Below are positions 16,486 through 25,582 of a stretch of DNA of 64,000 nucleotides, piece after piece. Positions within the stretch are counted from its first letter, which is position 1; every line of letters begins with the position of its first letter. The translations under genes and the position numbers were made by a program. Source of the DNA: Methylotenera_A sp031417915 (lineage in GTDB: Bacteria > Pseudomonadota > Gammaproteobacteria > Burkholderiales > Methylophilaceae); contig JANOWN010000028.1 in assembly GCA_031417915.1 (NCBI GenBank), positions 29,237 through 93,236 on the forward strand, given 5' to 3'. Under the pieces are notes generated by a model, which was not told where the DNA came from, did not search any database, and was given only the letters and a program-made list of their open reading frames with translations.

Positions 16486-18157
16486 TTTAATTGCCACCTT
16501 AGACAGCAAGATAACTAGCTCACGCTGGCGCAGCCTTAAGCTTTATAACGCTTATCGTATCGTGATTGCGCTGCTATTTTTGGCGATGCAAAACTTACTA
16601 AACAATGACGCTTGGCTTAAAAATGCAAGCGAAGACCTCTTTTCGGTATTAGCGCTTGGCTATTTTGTGTTTAGTATTATTTCGGCCGCTTTTACTTGGT
16701 TCGAAAAACCCAATATCGACATCAATCTGCCGACTCAAATCATCATTGATATTGTGTTTATTGTGCTGATGATGCATGCGCAAGATGGCAGCCAGAGCAG
16801 TATTGGTTTGCTTTTAATTATTGCCATTGCTAGCGCCAGTTTAATTAGCGAAGGCCGCTTAGCCTTATTCTATGCGGCTGTAGCCAGTATCGGTATTTTG
16901 CTTGAGCAATCCTACCGCCTCGCTTTGATCGAAAAATCTGCCAGCAGCTACACGCCGGCCGTTTTACTGTGTTTGGGCTGTTTTGCCACGGCTTGGCTAG
17001 CTTACAGCTTAGCCAAGCGTGCCAAAGAAAGTGAATTATTGGCCTCGCAACGTGGCTTAGATGTACAAAATTTGGCGCAAATTAATGCGCTGATTACCCA
17101 CGAAATGCAAGATGGCGTGCTGGTGGTGGGCGAAGACTTTCGAATCAAACATCACAATATACAGGCAGAAAAATTACTCGGAATCGATAACGCTAATCTA
17201 GATAACACCAACACTGAATCTAAAAATTGGCATGACAAGCCACTTAGCGAAGTTTCTCCTGAAATCACCAACTTGATGCAGCTTTGGCTTGAAGAAACTG
17301 AGCCGTCACACGGTTTTGTATCCACCAATAGTGCAGCGGCAAATTTTTTAAAACTTACCGCGTTATCGCGTGAACTCAGGCTTCGATTTTTGCCTATTTC
17401 AGAAAAACGAACGCCTGATAGCCGTAAACAGGGCGCGGTGATATTTATTTCAGATTGGTCACAAATGCAAACGCAAGCGCACCAAGTAAAACTGGCCGCG
17501 CTGGGTCGATTAACAGCCAATATTGCGCACGAAATTCGCAACCCGCTTAGCGCGATTAGTCACGCTACCCAACTATTGCAAGAAGACGACACCGACCCAG
17601 GCACCAAGCGCATGCTACAAATCATTGGTGACAATGTGCAACGCGTGGATCAAATTATTAAGGATGTGTTAGAGCTGAATCGGCGCGATCGCACCAATCA
17701 AGAAATGTTACATTTAGAAAATTTTATTCAGGATTTCTATACCCAATTTTGCGCGGTAGAAAAAATCCCCGAAACTTGTTTTAAACTCACACTGATCAAT
17801 TCCGATACGCTTATTTCTTTTGACCGCAGGCATTTGAATCAAATTTTGTGGAACCTGTGTAAAAATGGCTGGCGTCACTGTCAAAAATTAGAAAATAGCC
17901 TAGAATTAGCGCTAGCTTTGACTGGAAACACAAAAACCGTGCATATCGAAATTAACGATGATGGTGAGGGCGTGCCTGAAAGCGTGCGCAGCCACTTATT
18001 TGAGCCTTTTTTTACTACCGAGAAATCTGGCACTGGGCTTGGCCTTTATATTGCGCGCGAATTGGCCGACGCCAATGGCGCAAAATTGCTTTATAAAACA
18101 CTAGATCTGGAAAAAGAAACTGGCTCACAATTTATCATGCACGTCAAAAGGGCTTAA
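16475..18157 (+). CDS. pilS: Sensor histidine kinase, PilS-like
   Basis: A 560-residue kinase. Residues ~20-185 hold about six membrane helices, as in PilS. A PAS-like region lies near 200-320. The dimerisation/phosphorylation box IAHEIRNPLSAISHATQLL is near residue 350, and the ATP-binding domain shows NLCKNGWRH, DDGEGVP and GTGLGLYIAR. With the next gene it forms the PilSR pair that controls sigma-54-dependent type IV pilin transcription in relatives. No pilin gene is in the window, so the target is elsewhere or has changed. The stop overlaps the pilR start (TAATG). Confidence 0.9.
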   Translation: MAIDLIATLDSKITSSRWRSLKLYNAYRIVIALLFLAMQNLLNNDAWLKNASEDLFSVLALGYFVFSIISAAFTWFEKPNIDINLPTQIIIDIVFIVLMMHAQDGSQSSIGLLLIIAIASASLISEGRLALFYAAVASIGILLEQSYRLALIEKSASSYTPAVLLCLGCFATAWLAYSLAKRAKESELLASQRGLDVQNLAQINALITHEMQDGVLVVGEDFRIKHHNIQAEKLLGIDNANLDNTNTESKNWHDKPLSEVSPEITNLMQLWLEETEPSHGFVSTNSAAANFLKLTALSRELRLRFLPISEKRTPDSRKQGAVIFISDWSQMQTQAHQVKLAALGRLTANIAHEIRNPLSAISHATQLLQEDDTDPGTKRMLQIIGDNVQRVDQIIKDVLELNRRDRTNQEMLHLENFIQDFYTQFCAVEKIPETCFKLTLINSDTLISFDRRHLNQILWNLCKNGWRHCQKLENSLELALALTGNTKTVHIEINDDGEGVPESVRSHLFEPFFTTEKSGTGLGLYIARELADANGAKLLYKTLDLEKETGSQFIMHVKRA

Positions 18158-19563
18158 TGTTAATGGCACAGTTTAATTGCTTGGTAGTGGATGACGAAAC
18201 CGATATTCGTGAGCTAGTGGTATTGACGCTAGAGCGCATGGATATTAGGGCGGACAGTGCAGGCAACGTAGAAGAAGCCAAAGAAATGTTAAGCAAGCGC
18301 AGCTATAATTTGTGCCTCACCGATATGCGTTTGCCCGATGGTTTGGGCTTAGATTTAGTCGAGCATATTTCGGCCAATTACGCTGGCTTACCTGTGGCAG
18401 TTATTACCGCTTACGGCAGCGCTGAGAACGCCGTTTCTGCCTTAAAAGCAGGTGCGTTTGATTATTTAACCAAGCCGATTTCGCTTAAGCAGTTGCGGCC
18501 GTTGGTGGAATCTGCGCTTAAGCTTTCCAGCTCCGACGTGAAAGACACCCAAAATACCATTGATTTAATTGGCAGCTCGCCAGCCATCGATTACGTGCGC
18601 ACCATGATAGAAAAGCTGGCGCGTAGCCAAGCGCCCGTTTACATCAGCGGCGAATCTGGCAGTGGTAAAGAACTTGCTGCGCGCCTAATTCACAGCAACA
18701 GCTCGCGCCGTGATAAAGCTTTCATTGCAGTCAACTGCGGCGCGATACCAGAAAATTTGATGGAAAGTGAATTTTTTGGCTACAAAAAAGGGGCGTTCAC
18801 TGGCGCCGCGCAAGATACCATCGGCTTATTTCAAGCTGCCAATGGCGGAACACTTTTCTTAGACGAAGTCGCTGATTTGCCACTGGCGATGCAGGTCAAA
18901 TTATTGCGCGCGATTCAAGAGAAAAAAGTGCGCACGGTGGGTGGCACGGCGGAAGAAGCGGTGGATGCGCGCATTATTAGCGCGACGCACAAAAACCTGA
19001 GCACCTTAATGGCGCAAGGATTATTTAGGCAAGATTTATACTACCGCCTGAATGTGATTCAACTCAAAATGCCTGCATTAAGAGACAGGCCAGAAGATAT
19101 TCCTGAGCTCACGCAAAAGTTGTTGCAAAAACTCTGTCAGTCACAATCCATTGAGGTGCCCTTGCTGGAAGATAGTGCCAATAAGCTTATTTCTGAGCTG
19201 CATTTTGCTGGCAATGTGCGCGAGCTAGAAAACATGCTGGAACGTGCACTAGCCTTGTGTGATGGCAAAAAAATCGACGCGGATGATTTATTTATGGGCG
19301 AAGAAGTGACAGCCAGCGCACATAAAAATAAAAACGAGGGTGAAGAAAATCACTTTAACCCCAGCAAAACTTTAGAAATCGGTTTGCCAGAATATTTGGA
19401 AGATATCGAAAAGCGTGCGATTTTGAAGGCTCTAGAAAAAGCCAATAACAACAAAACAGCGGCGGCAAAATTGTTGGGCGTAAGTTTTAGAACGCTCAGA
19501 TATCGATTAACTAAGTTGGGTTTAGCTAAAGAAGATGAAGCGGATTTAGAAGAAGAAGACTAA
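18157..19563 (+). CDS. pilR: Sigma-54-dependent response regulator, PilR-like
   Basis: A 468-residue activator. The receiver domain has the phosphoacceptor D56 (LCLTDMRLPDG). The AAA+ domain has Walker A GESGSGKE near 165-172, the sigma-54 contact motif GAFTGA near 211, and Walker B GTLFLDEV. A Fis-type helix-turn-helix ends the protein (NKTAAAKLLGVSFRTLRYRL). All key residues for sigma-54 activation are intact, unlike the NtrX-like protein at 58-59 kb. rpoN itself is in this window at 48-50 kb. Confidence 0.93.
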   Translation: MLMAQFNCLVVDDETDIRELVVLTLERMDIRADSAGNVEEAKEMLSKRSYNLCLTDMRLPDGLGLDLVEHISANYAGLPVAVITAYGSAENAVSALKAGAFDYLTKPISLKQLRPLVESALKLSSSDVKDTQNTIDLIGSSPAIDYVRTMIEKLARSQAPVYISGESGSGKELAARLIHSNSSRRDKAFIAVNCGAIPENLMESEFFGYKKGAFTGAAQDTIGLFQAANGGTLFLDEVADLPLAMQVKLLRAIQEKKVRTVGGTAEEAVDARIISATHKNLSTLMAQGLFRQDLYYRLNVIQLKMPALRDRPEDIPELTQKLLQKLCQSQSIEVPLLEDSANKLISELHFAGNVRELENMLERALALCDGKKIDADDLFMGEEVTASAHKNKNEGEENHFNPSKTLEIGLPEYLEDIEKRAILKALEKANNNKTAAAKLLGVSFRTLRYRLTKLGLAKEDEADLEEED

Positions 19564-19574
19564 AAATATTAAAA

Positions 19575-19619
19575 GCAGATGCTCTGCAGACCAATATCCA
19601 TGCGGCCTGCAAGTCTGCA
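19575..19619 (+). repeat. Palindromic element, intergenic copy 1
   Basis: Core CAATATCCATGCGG at 19592-19605 with GACC/GGCC and GCAG/CTGC arms, and outer arms GCAGA (19575-19579) with TCTGC (19614-19618). It lies 11 bp after pilR, between the convergent 3' ends of pilR and the CaCA exchanger gene. Confidence 0.75.
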
Positions 19620-19645
19620 CTGGAATGCTTTAGTCCAGTGGACTT
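19611..19645. terminator. Hairpin between convergent pilR and exchanger genes
   Basis: AAGTC plus CACTGGA pair with TCCAGTG plus GACTT, a 12-bp stem with a 2-base bulge, directly after the palindromic element. No T-tract follows on the plus strand. Position between convergent 3' ends suggests a role in termination or message stability. Confidence 0.45.
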
Positions 19646-19659
19646 ATTAAAAAGCTAGA

Positions 19660-20661
19660 TTATAATAAAACAATGGCTAAATAAGTCACGTATAAAGCGC
19701 CGTTCACCAACATATGCCACACTTTAATTCCGCCTTTGGCCACTAAATAACGTATCCAAAACGCCGCAATTAAGGTAATTGCGATGCCCCAAACCACCTC
19801 TTTACGCGGCTCCCACGGCGTGAGCATAATACCGATGGCGGGCAGTAATGTGCCTTGAAATACCATGGCGCCGGTAATATTGCCAAACGCCAGCGTATCT
19901 TTGCCTTTGCGAATCCACAAAATACTGTTCACTTTTTCGGGCAATTCTGTGGCGATTGGGATAATCAACAATGATAGCAATAAAGCAGAAATGCCGATAA
20001 TTTGAGCAGCCGCCTCAACGCCGTGAATAAAGCCTTTTGCGCCCGCTACCAGCAAGGCTAAACCCAGAAATAGCTGAATCACAATCACGGCCATATTGTT
20101 TGGCAAACCCAATTTGCACAAAAACATGTCGCTGCCCGCTTCGGTCACGTGACCATCATCCACCAACGCTTTAGATGCGCGCAATGTCATCATCACGTAA
20201 ACGAAATAAATCATCACCATGCAAGCGCCAATGCCATAGCGCACTGCAACCAAGGTATGCGGCACAAACATAGCGACGGCAGCGAAAGTAAAAGCAATTA
20301 GAAAAAAGTTAATATCGCGTACTAAACCTGTGCGCTCTGGGCGAAGATGCCCTTGTATGCCACGACGTTTCCATACCGATATCGCCATTAAGCAAATAGA
20401 AAGCGTGGCCAGCATCAAAGGCGCGCCTAATATAGCGCCTACGCCAATCTCTTCGTTGGTCGCCAAATTTTGCGTGCCCGCTAGTAGCGCCAATAATGGC
20501 ACCATGGTTTCTGGTAGCGCTGTACCTACAGCTGCAAATAGCGAGCCAGTCACACCTTCTGAAATGCCAAGTTTTTCGCCCAAATGCTCAAGCGCGTTGG
20601 TAAACACCTCCGCTGCAATTAAAATAACCACCAACATCGCCAAAAGCTGCACAAATACCAT
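19660..20661 (-). CDS. Sodium/calcium exchanger family protein (CaCA)
   Basis: A 333-residue inner-membrane transporter with about ten helices. The two inverted alpha-repeats are visible: AAVGTALPETMVPLLALLAG near 45-65 and LIIPIATELPEKVNSILW near 235-255, each with the central acidic residue after P. Family members exchange Ca2+ for Na+ or H+; YrbG in E. coli is a homologue of unproven role. I chose the ATG at 20661 (MVFVQLLAM), which has AAAGG 7 bases upstream; longer frames run into the divergent ampD start. Confidence 0.88.
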   Translation of the reverse strand: MVFVQLLAMLVVILIAAEVFTNALEHLGEKLGISEGVTGSLFAAVGTALPETMVPLLALLAGTQNLATNEEIGVGAILGAPLMLATLSICLMAISVWKRRGIQGHLRPERTGLVRDINFFLIAFTFAAVAMFVPHTLVAVRYGIGACMVMIYFVYVMMTLRASKALVDDGHVTEAGSDMFLCKLGLPNNMAVIVIQLFLGLALLVAGAKGFIHGVEAAAQIIGISALLLSLLIIPIATELPEKVNSILWIRKGKDTLAFGNITGAMVFQGTLLPAIGIMLTPWEPRKEVVWGIAITLIAAFWIRYLVAKGGIKVWHMLVNGALYVTYLAIVLL

Positions 20662-20725
20662 GAATTTACCTTTACAATAAACTACTTGAATAAGGTCAAT
20701 TTTAGCCGATAACATCACAACTTGC

Positions 20726-21277
20726 ATGGCAAACCCAAAATTAAAAATTCAGCCATTAAAGTTAAATGCTGCTGGCTATGTGAAATCTGCCAAGCAAATT
20801 GCCTCACCAAACTTTGATGCAAGACCTGAGAACAAAAAAATTGATTTAATTGTGATTCATAACATCAGCCTGCCACCTAATATCTATGGGGGTGCTGGCG
20901 TAGAGCAATTATTTACCAATCAGCTTAATCCGAGCGAACATCCTTATTATGCGGAGATTCACACCCGCAAAGTCTCGTCGCACTTTTTCATTCGGCGCGA
21001 TGGCGAACTGATACAATTTGTGTCGTGCCTTCAGCGCGCTTGGCATGCGGGCGTTTCTAGTTGGCAAGGCCGTGAACGTTGTAACGATTTCTCAGTCGGA
21101 ATAGAGCTGGAAGGCAGTGATTTTGAGGCATTTGAGCCTGCACAGTACAAAACACTTACTTTATTACTAAAAGCTTTAAAAAAGACTTATCCGATTCAAC
21201 ATATTGTAGGGCATTCAGACATCGCGCCAGGCCGTAAAACCGACCCTGGCCCTTATTTTGAGTGGGCCAAAATTTAA
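20726..21277 (+). CDS. ampD: 1,6-anhydro-N-acetylmuramyl-L-alanine amidase AmpD
   Basis: A 183-residue zinc amidase of the amidase-2 fold. It recycles cytosolic muropeptides by releasing peptide from anhydroMurNAc. Zinc ligands are H45 (IVIHN), H163 (VGHSDIAPGR) and D173 (KTDPG); the SSHFFIRRDGELIQFV core is also present. The length and close-packed form are those of cytosolic AmpD, with no signal peptide. It is divergent from the exchanger gene. No AmpR/beta-lactamase pair is near. Confidence 0.95.
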   Translation: MANPKLKIQPLKLNAAGYVKSAKQIASPNFDARPENKKIDLIVIHNISLPPNIYGGAGVEQLFTNQLNPSEHPYYAEIHTRKVSSHFFIRRDGELIQFVSCLQRAWHAGVSSWQGRERCNDFSVGIELEGSDFEAFEPAQYKTLTLLLKALKKTYPIQHIVGHSDIAPGRKTDPGPYFEWAKI

Positions 21278-21294
21278 AGACAGTTATCTAAAAA

Positions 21295-22404
21295 TTGAAA
21301 AAGTTAAACATGCAAAAAATCACTGCTTATTTCTTCATTTGCCTGCTTGCCTTGCTGCTAGCGGCCTGCGGCGCATCTAATGATAAATCCGCAGAAAAAG
21401 ATGGCGAGAAAAAAGGTCAAAAACCAACACTGGTCACCGTCACGCAAGTTAAAAACCAAGCCATTGAAACGACTGAAGTGACGATTGGCTCGCTAGAAGG
21501 TTTGATCAACCCAACTGTGGCGGCGGAAGTCGCTGCGCGCGTACTGAAATTTCACGTGACGACGGGCGAGCAAGTGAAGCAAGGCCAATTAATTGCTACC
21601 CTAGACGCGGCTGATTTTGGTATGCAGCGCAACGAGCAACAAGCAGAAATCGCCCGTATTCAAGCGCAGATTGACAACCAAGCCAAAACTGTTGCACGCA
21701 ACCAAACCTTGGTAGATAAACATTTTATTTCGCAAAATGCCGTGGATAACGATATTGCACAACAAAAAGTCTTGCAACAGCAACTTGCAGCCGCGCAAGC
21801 ACGCGCTAGCAGCATTAACCACGATAGTAGTAAAACCCGCGTCGTCTCGCCTGTCAGCGGCGTTGTTGAAAAACGTTTGGTGAGCCAAGGCGAATTTGTG
21901 CGCATTGGCGACCCAATCGTACAAATTGTTTCTAAGCAAAAATTACGCGCGCACTTGCCTTTTCCCGAACAAATTGCCGCGCAATTAAAGGCGGGCTTAA
22001 AAGTACGCCTAAGCACGCCAACCAGCGATAAAGCGGTAGAAACCACTATTCACGAGCTTAAACCGATGGTCACAGAAGGCAGCCGCAGCATCGATATCAT
22101 TGCCGATATTGCTGAAGGTGCGCCAGGTTGGCAACCTGGCGCTAGCGTAACTGGCACCGTCATTTTGGGCGAACAAGCCGCTGCCTTGATGATACCCGAA
22201 CAAAGTTTGGTGCTGCGCCCAGCTGGTGAAGTGGTTTATGTGGTACGCGACAACGTGGCTTACCAAGCTGTTGTTAAAACTGGTGCGCGCCAAAATGGTT
22301 TAATTGAACTAATAGAAGGCTTGCAACCAAATGAAATGATTGTGGTGGATGGCGCAGGCTTTTTAACCGACAAAGCGCCAGTTAGCATTCAGCAGGCCAA
22401 ATAA
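21295..22404 (+). CDS. RND efflux periplasmic adaptor lipoprotein
   Basis: A 369-residue membrane-fusion protein. A lipobox (LLALLLAAC) lies in the signal peptide, so it is probably a lipoprotein anchored in the inner membrane. Domains in order: beta-barrel strand start, lipoyl half-motif (VAAEVAARVLKFHVTTGEQVKQGQLIATLD), an alpha-helical hairpin (about 115-175), the second lipoyl half (RVVSPVSGVVEKRLVSQGEFV), then beta-barrel and membrane-proximal domains. The start may be the TTG at 21295 or the ATG at 21310. The stop overlaps the pump ATG (TAATG). No outer-membrane channel gene follows. Confidence 0.9.
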   Translation: MKKLNMQKITAYFFICLLALLLAACGASNDKSAEKDGEKKGQKPTLVTVTQVKNQAIETTEVTIGSLEGLINPTVAAEVAARVLKFHVTTGEQVKQGQLIATLDAADFGMQRNEQQAEIARIQAQIDNQAKTVARNQTLVDKHFISQNAVDNDIAQQKVLQQQLAAAQARASSINHDSSKTRVVSPVSGVVEKRLVSQGEFVRIGDPIVQIVSKQKLRAHLPFPEQIAAQLKAGLKVRLSTPTSDKAVETTIHELKPMVTEGSRSIDIIADIAEGAPGWQPGASVTGTVILGEQAAALMIPEQSLVLRPAGEVVYVVRDNVAYQAVVKTGARQNGLIELIEGLQPNEMIVVDGAGFLTDKAPVSIQQAK

Positions 22405-25400
22405 TGTCATTACCTGAACTATCGATTAAACGCCATGTACTCGCTTGGATGCTATCTGGCGTCATCATCTTATTTGGCTTAATCGCCTATCAACGCATTG
22501 GCATAGATCGCATTCCATCGATTGATTTTCCCGTCATTATGGTCACCACTACGCTACGCGGCGCTGATCCTGATGTGGTGGACACATCAATCACGAGCGT
22601 TATCGAATCCGCCATCAACACCACACCTGGCATCGATCACATTCAATCCGCCTCTTCGCCCGGCGTTTCTAACGTCACGATTACGTTTGCGCTGGGCAAG
22701 GATATTGATGTGGCCTATAACGAGGTGCAAGCCAAGGTAAATCAAGTGTTGCGCCGCCTGCCGACAGACACCGACCCGCCCACCGTACAAAAAGTAGATA
22801 CCAACGCATCCCCAGTGATTTGGCTGGCACTAAGCGGCGATCGCACCATTCAGCAACTCAATTTATACGCTAATAACGTACTCAAGAAGAAGTTTGAAAC
22901 GATTCAAGGTGTAGGAGAGGTGCAGCTTGGTGGGAGGCGTGATCGAGTCATTCGCGTCAATGTTTCGCCCGAGCGCATGGCGGCTTACAAGCTCACGGCA
23001 GGCGATTTAATTGCCGCATTCAACCGCGAGCACGTGCAATTACCAGGCGGATTTTTAGTCAGTCAACAAGCCGAACAATTGCTTAAATTAGACCTGGAAT
23101 TTCACAATGTAAAAGATCTTGCCAATTTAGTCGTCGTTACAAAAGCGGGTGCGCCCATCTATTTAAAAGACGTCGCTACCATTGAAGATGGCATCACAGA
23201 CAATCGCCAAGTGGCGCGCTATAACGGCAAACCCACAGTAGGCATTGGCATGGTAAAAATTGCCAATGCCAACACGGTAGAAATTATTAACGAAGTTTTA
23301 CGAAAATTAGAAACGGAAGTGCGCCCCAATTTGCCGCCCGGCATGACGTTAGAAATTTCTACTAATGATTCCACTTTTATCAATCAAATGGTCGCAGGAT
23401 TAAAAGAACATTTGATAGAAGGCACACTGTTTGCCGCGCTTATCGTGCTCATTTTTATGCGCTCTTTTAGCTCAACTTTAATGATTTGCTTAGAAATTCC
23501 AGTTTCGCTGTTAGGCGCCATTGCGGTGATGTATTTTTCTGGCTACACCTTTAACAGCATGACGCTGCTAGCCTTGCTGCTGCTGATTGGTGTGGTGGTA
23601 GATGACGCCATAGTGGTGCGAGAGAGCATTTTGCGCCACATGTCGGGCGAAGTTGGTATTGGGCTAAAAAACCTTAATTTAAATGACAAACACTCTGTCG
23701 CAGCCTATCGCGTCCGCACCACCATTGATGGTAGCAACGAAGTGGTATTCGCGGTGCTGGCTTCATCGCTGTCGCTGGTGTGCATCTTCGCGCCAGTGAT
23801 TTTTATGGATGGCGTCATCGGCATGTTTTTCAAATCCTTCGCCGTGGTCGTCACTTTCGGCGTGCTGGTTTCGCTATTTGTTTCGCTCACACTTACGCCG
23901 ATGTTATGTTCGCGTTATTTAAGCGTGACGCATAAAGAAAATGCAATTTACCGCTTTTTTGGTCGTGGTTTAGCCAGCTTAGATAATGTGTACAAAAAAC
24001 TACTGCATTTTTCTCTTACTCACCGTGGTTTAGTATTGCTAATCACCGCCTTATTCGTAGGCTTGAGCGGTTATTACACGCTCAAAAATGTCGATAAAGA
24101 CTTTGTGCCAGAAACCGACGAAGGCAGCTTTACGATTAGCATTAAAACGCCTTTGGGTTCGAGCTTGGAATACACCGATTCGCGCATGAAATTGGTTGAA
24201 GCCATGCTTGCCAGCCACAAGGATGAAGTGGCGAGTTATTATGCCAGCATTGGCGGCGGCTCTCGCGGGCAGGTTAATCAAGGCAATGTTAATGTACGCT
24301 TAAAACCCAAAGCAGATCGCGAAAAAAGCCAACAAACACTCACCAAAGAACTTAGAAAAGAGTTCGAAAGTATTCCTGGCGTGCGCGCTATTCCGTCGCC
24401 CACTTCCATCATTCGCGGCCAACGTTCTGAGAAATTGCAGTTCAACCTGACAGGCGCGAATTTACAAGAGATTGGCCGTATTTCAGCTGAACTGCAACGC
24501 GCCTTAAGCGCTGAAGCCGATATCGGCAAAGTCGATGTCGATGTACAGCTGGATTTACCGCAACTAGACATTAAAATTGACCGCGTGCGTGCAGCGAATC
24601 TTGGCCTAACGGCAAGTGACATCGCGACGGCGGTCTCGCTGTACGCAGGCGGCATCAATGTGGCCAAATACAACGACAGCACGAGCGATGGCCAACGTTA
24701 CGACATTCGCCTGAAAACCAGCGAGGACGCGCTTAAACACACCGCCGATTTAAAACAAATTTATTTACGCAGCAATAGTGGCGAGCTAATACGGCTAGAC
24801 GCAGTTGCCAGCTTTAAACCCGTGCTGGGCGCTGCCGTGATTGGCCGTTACGATTTGCAATATGCAGTGAATTTTTATGCGAATCCAAATGTGCCGCTGG
24901 GCGAAGCGATAGATTTGGTGAATGAAACCACCGCCAAACTGGTGCCGCCAAGTTACAAAGTGAAGTTTACTGGCCAAGCCGAAGAATTGGGCAAAACCAT
25001 GAAGAATATGACCTTTGTATTTTCACTCGCTTTTGTACTGCTTTACATGGTGCTGGCCAGCCAATTTAACTCATTTATTCAACCATTTATTATCATGCTA
25101 GCACAGCCGCTGGCCATTATCGGCGGGCTTATCGCGCTGTTGCTCACTGGCAATACGCTGAATATTTTCTCCATGATAGGCTTGGTGTTGCTCATCGGCT
25201 TGGTCGCAAAAAACTCAATTCTGCTAGTCGATTTAACTAATCAGCTGCGTGAAAAAGGCGCGAGCATTAACGACGCACTGAGCGAAGCCTGCCCAATAAG
25301 ACTGCGCCCTGTATTGATGACTTCACTCACCATTATTTTGGCGCTGCTGCCCGCCGCTATTGGCTTGGGCGCTGGTTCTGAAACCAACAAACCACTCTCG

Positions 25401-25526
25401 GTCGCTATTATCGGCGGCATGATTTCATCAACATTGCTCACCTTGGTGGTCGTACCAGCCGCGTATTCTTTGGTGATGAGCGCACAAGAAAAATTTAAAG
25501 CCCGAAAATTTAAATTTCAAGCTTAA
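22404..25526 (+). CDS. RND multidrug efflux permease (AcrB/MexF family)
   Basis: A 1040-residue proton-driven inner-membrane pump. Twelve helices and two large periplasmic loops are arranged as in the HAE1 class. The proton-relay pair is present in helix 4 (GVVVDDAIVVRES), and the helix-6 region follows; the second half shows GLVAKNSILLVDLTN. The N-terminus SIKRHVLAWMLSGVIILFGLIAYQ is typical. It forms a two-gene operon with the adaptor and needs an outer-membrane channel encoded elsewhere. The substrate cannot be predicted. A palindromic element follows the gene. Confidence 0.94.
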   Translation: MSLPELSIKRHVLAWMLSGVIILFGLIAYQRIGIDRIPSIDFPVIMVTTTLRGADPDVVDTSITSVIESAINTTPGIDHIQSASSPGVSNVTITFALGKDIDVAYNEVQAKVNQVLRRLPTDTDPPTVQKVDTNASPVIWLALSGDRTIQQLNLYANNVLKKKFETIQGVGEVQLGGRRDRVIRVNVSPERMAAYKLTAGDLIAAFNREHVQLPGGFLVSQQAEQLLKLDLEFHNVKDLANLVVVTKAGAPIYLKDVATIEDGITDNRQVARYNGKPTVGIGMVKIANANTVEIINEVLRKLETEVRPNLPPGMTLEISTNDSTFINQMVAGLKEHLIEGTLFAALIVLIFMRSFSSTLMICLEIPVSLLGAIAVMYFSGYTFNSMTLLALLLLIGVVVDDAIVVRESILRHMSGEVGIGLKNLNLNDKHSVAAYRVRTTIDGSNEVVFAVLASSLSLVCIFAPVIFMDGVIGMFFKSFAVVVTFGVLVSLFVSLTLTPMLCSRYLSVTHKENAIYRFFGRGLASLDNVYKKLLHFSLTHRGLVLLITALFVGLSGYYTLKNVDKDFVPETDEGSFTISIKTPLGSSLEYTDSRMKLVEAMLASHKDEVASYYASIGGGSRGQVNQGNVNVRLKPKADREKSQQTLTKELRKEFESIPGVRAIPSPTSIIRGQRSEKLQFNLTGANLQEIGRISAELQRALSAEADIGKVDVDVQLDLPQLDIKIDRVRAANLGLTASDIATAVSLYAGGINVAKYNDSTSDGQRYDIRLKTSEDALKHTADLKQIYLRSNSGELIRLDAVASFKPVLGAAVIGRYDLQYAVNFYANPNVPLGEAIDLVNETTAKLVPPSYKVKFTGQAEELGKTMKNMTFVFSLAFVLLYMVLASQFNSFIQPFIIMLAQPLAIIGGLIALLLTGNTLNIFSMIGLVLLIGLVAKNSILLVDLTNQLREKGASINDALSEACPIRLRPVLMTSLTIILALLPAAIGLGAGSETNKPLSVAIIGGMISSTLLTLVVVPAAYSLVMSAQEKFKARKFKFQA

Positions 25527-25540
25527 ATATTTGAAAATAA

Positions 25541-25579
25541 ATGCTCTGCGAGACAATATCCATGCGGTCTGCAGGGCAT
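25541..25579 (+). repeat. Palindromic element, intergenic copy 2
   Basis: TGCTCTGC and GCAGGGCA arms (one G-U), then AGAC/GTCT, enclosing the conserved core CAATATCCATGCGG; a G bulge separates the two stem parts. It lies exactly between the convergent ends of the RND pump gene and the DAACS symporter gene, 15 bp from one stop and 4 bp from the other. Confidence 0.8.
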
Positions 25580-25582
25580 GTG

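Noticed and set aside
18230..18275. GCATGGATATTAGGGCGGACAG in pilR resembles the palindromic element
   Set aside because: Only an 11-base core match; the encoded ERMDIRADSAGN fits normal PilR conservation, so chance is enough.
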